Shown piece after piece: positions 59,946-64,000 of a stretch of DNA of 64,000 nucleotides. The DNA comes from Diabrotica undecimpunctata (Eukaryota > Arthropoda > Insecta > Coleoptera > Chrysomelidae): positions 66,960,141-67,024,140 of the forward strand of contig NC_092809.1 in assembly GCF_040954645.1 (NCBI RefSeq), read 5' to 3'. How positions within the stretch are numbered: position 1 is the stretch's first letter; each line of letters begins with the position of its first letter. Below the pieces are notes generated by a model that did no database searches, had not been told where the DNA came from, and was given only the letters and a program-made list of their open reading frames with translations. The position numbers and the translations under genes were made by a program.

Positions 59946-61690
59946 TAAAAAATAAAACTTTTCCCAATAAAAAAAGTAATTGCTTTAAAATGCCACAAGA
60001 AAATAGCTTCAGAACAGTATCAAACATTTTATATCATAACTTCCATCTGATGATAACTGACAGATGAAATGTAAGACATGCCATAGCAGAAGGAGAAACA
60101 TTCTGAAAACTCGATATGATATTAAAAGAAACAATAGATACACTTAAATTTTTTTGGGAAATGACGAAGAGAATGACTTCTTTATGTAAACGACATGTTA
60201 AGTGTTAAGTCATGTTCTCCGCTACTGAGGCATGCAATTCTGGCAAGCCTTAAGGCTGTTCAGCTGTTCAAATCGAGTATAGACCAATTGACAAAAAAAA
60301 AATGCGGTTAGCCTATTATATAAATAAATTAATACAAAACATAAACGTAGACGTTGACGTATATTTAAAGATAAAATATGTATTATGTCTGTATGCGAAA
60401 AAAGAATATATACAAAATAATGAGTAAATTGCTATCGAAATAAGTATTTGCATATGCTGCAATCTGTTTACGGAAAAATAAAGCTTCGGCACGTAGATAA
60501 CAATCTCGAAATGCCAAAGCTAACCCTGTTTAAAACAGCTAGACATGTATTTAATCAGCCCGTGACATCTCCAACATAACGCTGATTACACTTTAGTGTT
60601 CTAAAGACTTGAAGTTAAGGACGAGTGTGAAATAGAAATGCAAATTCCCCTTTTATAAACTGCTAACTTTTGCCCTGGGAATAGTGTCGCGTAGATCACG
60701 TGGAAATAAACTTTATAATTGTAATTTTATGTTCGTTATTTGCATTTTCTCTGTTTCGTTGGAATGAAGAGTCGAATAGTTTTACTAATCTGCAGCGAAC
60801 AAAACTTATTTCGGGAGATGGGTAATTTATAGAGTAATTGCGAACCAGGTAAATTACACAAATGATTCACATGCAACTGATTAAATCTTCATTACAACGT
60901 ACTATATAAATCCATAAAAATAATAAATCATTTTTAAAGAAAAAAAACTTATACAGAAAGTCTTCTGTTGTATAATGGTATATTTTATTCTATTAAAAAA
61001 TAATCAAAATTGATCCAAACGGACTTAAATTTTTCAAAACGTTTTCCAAAAGAGCTTCTGAAATAGATTTAAAAACCTTTAAATTAAATGACAATCACGG
61101 TTATATTTTATTAAAGTAATGGGGAACATACTTTTCTCTGCTCGAAAAGGGGACTACTTTGCCCACCGCCATTTGTAATGCTTCCGAACGATAGTTACCT
61201 AAGGGGATACCACACTATTTGTTTCGACGTTTTTTCAAACATTTTTTCTACTACCTCCTAGGTATGGTTAAACGGAATCACAAATTGCACAGGAACAAGT
61301 TTAAGCACAAGCACATTTTTAGGTTATTTCTATGGGTTCCGAGAATGTATCGAGATCCAGTAATTACCAAAAAACATGTAAAGGACATATGGCTAAAATC
61401 TAGCAACAAACTGTTAAAAGAGTTATTAAATTTCAAAATACATAAAAGACTTTTGGCAATAGGTTTATTTAAAACTAGATATTGGGAGCTACGATGATAT
61501 GAGTATCGTTTACGTAACAGATTACAGTTCTCAAAATATAATGTATAAAAACGGTATGTTGTATCATGAACTGCGTTGTTATGCATAAAATGACCAAGCC
61601 ACAGCACAAAATTACATAAAATGTTATTTAGGGTTCTGTCATATCCTCAAGATCTGTCAGTTAATTCAAATTACCCTAACTTTTGGCTTT
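59946..61690. other. No recognised gene
   Basis: A 92-residue plus-strand frame (61219-61497; KRNHKLHRNKFKHKHIFRLF...) could be part of the Harbinger element that follows, but it shows no motif I recognise. The 60600-60900 part is a little less AT-biased and non-coding. Confidence 0.4.
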
Positions 61691-61699
61691 GTGTTTGTG

Positions 61700-62312
61700 T
61701 TTGAAAACATGGATTTTGTAAATTTGTTATTACTTTTATGAGATTTGGTGGACGGAATGATGTAAATAGGGCTATTGATTGCACACATATTGCAATTATA
61801 GCACCTTGTACTGATCAGACTTGGCCTGGCATACGTCAACAAAAAAGGATTTTAAAGAATAAATGTGCAAGCAATTTGTGATGCCAATTCTATATTTTTA
61901 AATTGTAATGCTTGCTTCCACACATGTTTCAGGGATTTGGGAGTTAAGTGTAGTGAATTGATTTTTAAGAAGACAATTTGTGGCATAAGAACTTAATAAT
62001 GTTTATTTAATTGGAAATTCAGGTTATTTATTACAACCATGGCTATTGACTACTGTTTCTAATGCTGGAGAAAATACCCCCGAAGGAAGATTCAATCATG
62101 CTCATATTGCAACCAGGAATATGATTCAGAAAGCTTTCAGAATTTTTGGAATCATGCTTTCGTTGTTTGCACAAGCACGGCGTTTTAAATTACAGCCCTG
62201 TTAAAGCTGGAAACATCATGTATTCCTGTGTTGCATTGCACATGGTTATAAAAGAACTGCTTCCGTCTTTTATTAATGAAGAACTTCCTGAAGGTTCAGT
62301 GGAAGTGATATA
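61700..62312 (+). pseudogene. PIF/Harbinger transposase (HARBI1-like) remnant
   Basis: Across broken frames: RAIDCTHIAIIAPCTDQTWP (the first catalytic-D block 'GaIDcTHI.I..P', 61770-61830), VQAICDAN..ILNCNACFHT, GNSGYLLQPWLLTTVSNAGE (the 'GDSGY.L.PWLLTP' block, with the D changed to N; about 62020-62080), RFNHAHIATRNMIQKAFRIF (the 'YN..H...R..IE.AFG' block with E changed to Q, 62090-62150), and VALHMVIKELLPSF at the end. Two of three catalytic acidic residues appear substituted and several stops occur, so it is inactive. Harbinger elements usually also encode a Myb-like protein; a candidate lies at 63116-63250. Confidence 0.82.
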
Positions 62313-62382
62313 ATTTTGTAATAAATATATTTATATAATGTTAAATAAAATAATAATAAATAAAATAATATCATAAACATAA

Positions 62383-62463
<81 letters not shown>

Positions 62464-62886
62464 CTAAAATAAATTAAAATATATTAAAAAATGGTCCAAA
62501 TATTCTCAAAACATTCGGAGAATATGAAAAAGTATTATTGCTGTAAACTGTCTCTTATAAAATAAAAACAAATTGTTTAATAAAAGTGTTAAACCAGTTT
62601 ATTTCATTATGATATAATTTTATAATCAATATATTTATATAATGTTGAATAAAAATATTAATGATACAATAATATGATAAACACAAAACATGTAGGTATG
62701 TTACAATTAATTAAAAAATAAATAGTAACACAAAAATCGAAAAAAAAAACAAAAAAATCTTAAACATCACAAATTGGCCTAAAAGTTTTGAAAATTCTTA
62801 GAGAATATTAAGACATGTTATTGCTGCAAACTTTGTGTTATAAAATTGTTAAATAAAAATGTTTATATTCATTTTATTAAAGAGTG
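62313..62886. repeat. Diverged tandem duplication containing a (TA)n tract
   Basis: Copy 1 (about 62313-62610) and copy 2 (about 62611-62886) share ataaatatatttatataatgtt/caatatatttatataatgtt, then an ataa.atataatatcataaaca-type word, then ctcaaaacattcggagaata / ttgaaaattcttagagaata, tattattgctg(t/c)aaact and a terminal ttaataaaa. Copy 1 has gained a (TA)n tract of about 66 bp (62395-62460) that copy 2 lacks. Confidence 0.65.
62395..62460. repeat. (TA)n microsatellite
   Basis: An uninterrupted TA run, present in only one of the two tandem copies. Confidence 0.95.
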
Positions 62887-63115
62887 CCTTGATTTTTCTA
62901 GATTGATTTTTTTTTCCGAAAAATATTATACACTGTAACAAACATATTACATCAATCTTTAATGAAATTTATATCTTTAAAATCGAATGAATCTATAATC
63001 TGTGGCCCCCCTAAGATGAATCTTTGAAATGAGTTGCAAAATCTTCTACTGATTGAACACCTAAAAATTAAGCATTTATTAAATTTTATTGTAAAAGAAA
63101 TTACAGTTTTCTTAC

Positions 63116-63250
63116 ATGTCTCCATTGTTCTCCTGTTTTGTTAGGGCCATCATCTCCTGTATTTACCCCAACCGCAAATTCCTGCCACAACTGGGATACT
63201 TTCTTAGCCTCCAATTGTTTCCTGGTTGTTTTCTTTTTAATTGAAGTCAT
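63116..63250 (-). CDS. Myb/SANT-like exon, probably of a Harbinger element
   Basis: On the minus strand, from the ATG at 63248-63250: MTSIKKKTTRKQLEAKKVSQ, then LWQEFAVGVNTGDDGPNKTG, then EQWRHV, directly followed by GTAAG, a good splice donor at 63115. The 'W..fa..lN....gp.Kt.eqWrh' pattern is that of Myb/SANT-like (MADF-type) DNA-binding proteins that accompany Harbinger transposases and help recruit them to transposon ends. Only this 45-codon segment was found, and the following exon was not located. The ATG may not be the true start. Its position, 0.8 kb past the transposase remnant and in the opposite orientation, fits a two-gene Harbinger element. Confidence 0.6.
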
Positions 63251-63484
63251 TATTTTATTTTATTATAATTATAAACAAATAACAGATGTTTTTACACATA
63301 ACATACAATAACATGACCTAACTACATTAAATTACACAAACATTACGTAAATTACATATTAAGGTAGGCAACCCGTTATACATAGATCCTTCATCATACC
63401 GATCTGAAAAATTTTATATAAATGTGTTAAAATTTAAGTTTACACTGTGTAATTATTTCACATAAACGATACATCTTAACCCCC

Positions 63485-63866
63485 ATTATTAAAAACTTTT
63501 TATTTGAGTTGACAATTCGAAGTATTCCATGTCTTTATCAAAACTGTAACTAAAATTCATCGATTATTTTGATCATAGTCTTTATAAAAAATAATAAAAA
63601 AAAAATAAAATAATTTAAAAAATATTGAATTGGATTCGTGAAAAATTGTGTTTATATTTTATATTTAGGTCCCTTAAGGACGTCATAATAACTTCATGGT
63701 TATTTTATTTTGCCCCAAATAAATTAATTTACGTTTTATGGTAAGTTTTTATTGGGTTGTTTATAAACAGTATGATAAAAATAATCGCTGACTTTTAGAT
63801 ATAGTTTTGATAAAGACATGGAATACCTGTCGAAACGGTAGCTCAAATAAAAAGCATTTAATAATA
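63485..63866. mobile_element. 380-bp foldback element (MITE-like)
   Basis: The left arm attattaaaaactttttatt...tattccatgtctttatcaaa (63485-63547) pairs with the right arm tttgataaagacatggaata...aataaaaagcatttaataat (63807-63866). Over about 60 bp the arms match with a few mismatches and a small gap. The centre is non-coding. The terminal ATTATTAAA would suit a TA- or TTA-targeting element, but the duplication is ambiguous. Confidence 0.7.
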
Positions 63867-64000
63867 TCTAGTTTTACCTAAACATATTCTCAATAAAGTT
63901 TGGAATTAAAACAATTATATTTCTTTAATGTCTTGCCCACTTAATATTTCGCCAAGTGATTGTTGGCCTCATCAAAAGTGCAAATGATGGAAATGTTTAC

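Noticed and set aside
61219..61497. 92-residue ORF as the N-terminus of the Harbinger transposase
   Set aside because: No recognisable Harbinger N-terminal motif, and the gap to the first clear block is about 270 bp.
1..64000. CRISPR array, operon or bacterial gene cluster
   Set aside because: No spaced direct repeats of CRISPR type, no ribosome-binding-site pattern and no dense coding; the elements are all of animal nuclear type.

Overview
The window looks like a gene-poor stretch of a large, AT-rich arthropod nuclear genome. An insect is most likely and a beetle is plausible, but the species cannot be fixed from sequence alone. The reasons are a very high A+T content, seven long (TA)n tracts, and a mixture of RTE-like and Jockey-like non-LTR retrotransposons, Penelope-like elements (PLEs), a Gypsy-type LTR element, and hAT, Tc1/mariner-like, piggyBac and PIF/Harbinger DNA transposons. 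I found no convincing host protein-coding gene, no complete tRNA or rRNA gene and no CRISPR array. Nearly everything recognisable is a transposable element, most of it broken.

Layout. 1-4 kb: a LINE 3' end, a hAT remnant, a tRNA-derived SINE head, a PLE endonuclease remnant and a 129-bp foldback MITE. 4.3-10.1 kb: one full-length, very young LTR retrotransposon inserted in a (TA)n tract. Its two 1.4-kb LTRs differ at about two positions. It carries one intact Gag-protease ORF that stops just after the beginning of reverse transcriptase, so RNase H, integrase and most of RT are absent. 12-18 kb: a degraded Jockey-like LINE, a 1.3-kb non-coding foldback element and a minus-strand LINE. 19.7-24.7 kb: a 1.8-kb Tc1/mariner-type transposon with TIRs of about 250 bp, a PLE that was later split by an RTE fragment with an 8-bp target duplication, and two PLE endonuclease fragments facing each other. 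27-42 kb: scattered LINE tails and deleted RTE copies, plus a 0.6-kb tandem duplication. 45.4-48.5 kb: a 116-bp tandem duplication and a 2.8-kb piggyBac element with its TTAA duplication intact but a broken transposase. 52-60 kb: an RTE tail, a perfect 85-bp-arm palindrome, a PLE remnant and a LINE. 61-64 kb: PIF/Harbinger remains (transposase pseudogene and a Myb/SANT-like exon) and a foldback element.

The most notable object is the LTR element. By its LTR identity it transposed recently, yet it encodes only Gag and protease, so it presumably depends on pol supplied by a relative. The perfect palindrome at 53.1 kb and the PLE/RTE nesting at 22.3 kb are the next most informative structures. 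The remaining sequence is AT-rich with no supported gene; a few less AT-biased islands could be conserved non-coding DNA.
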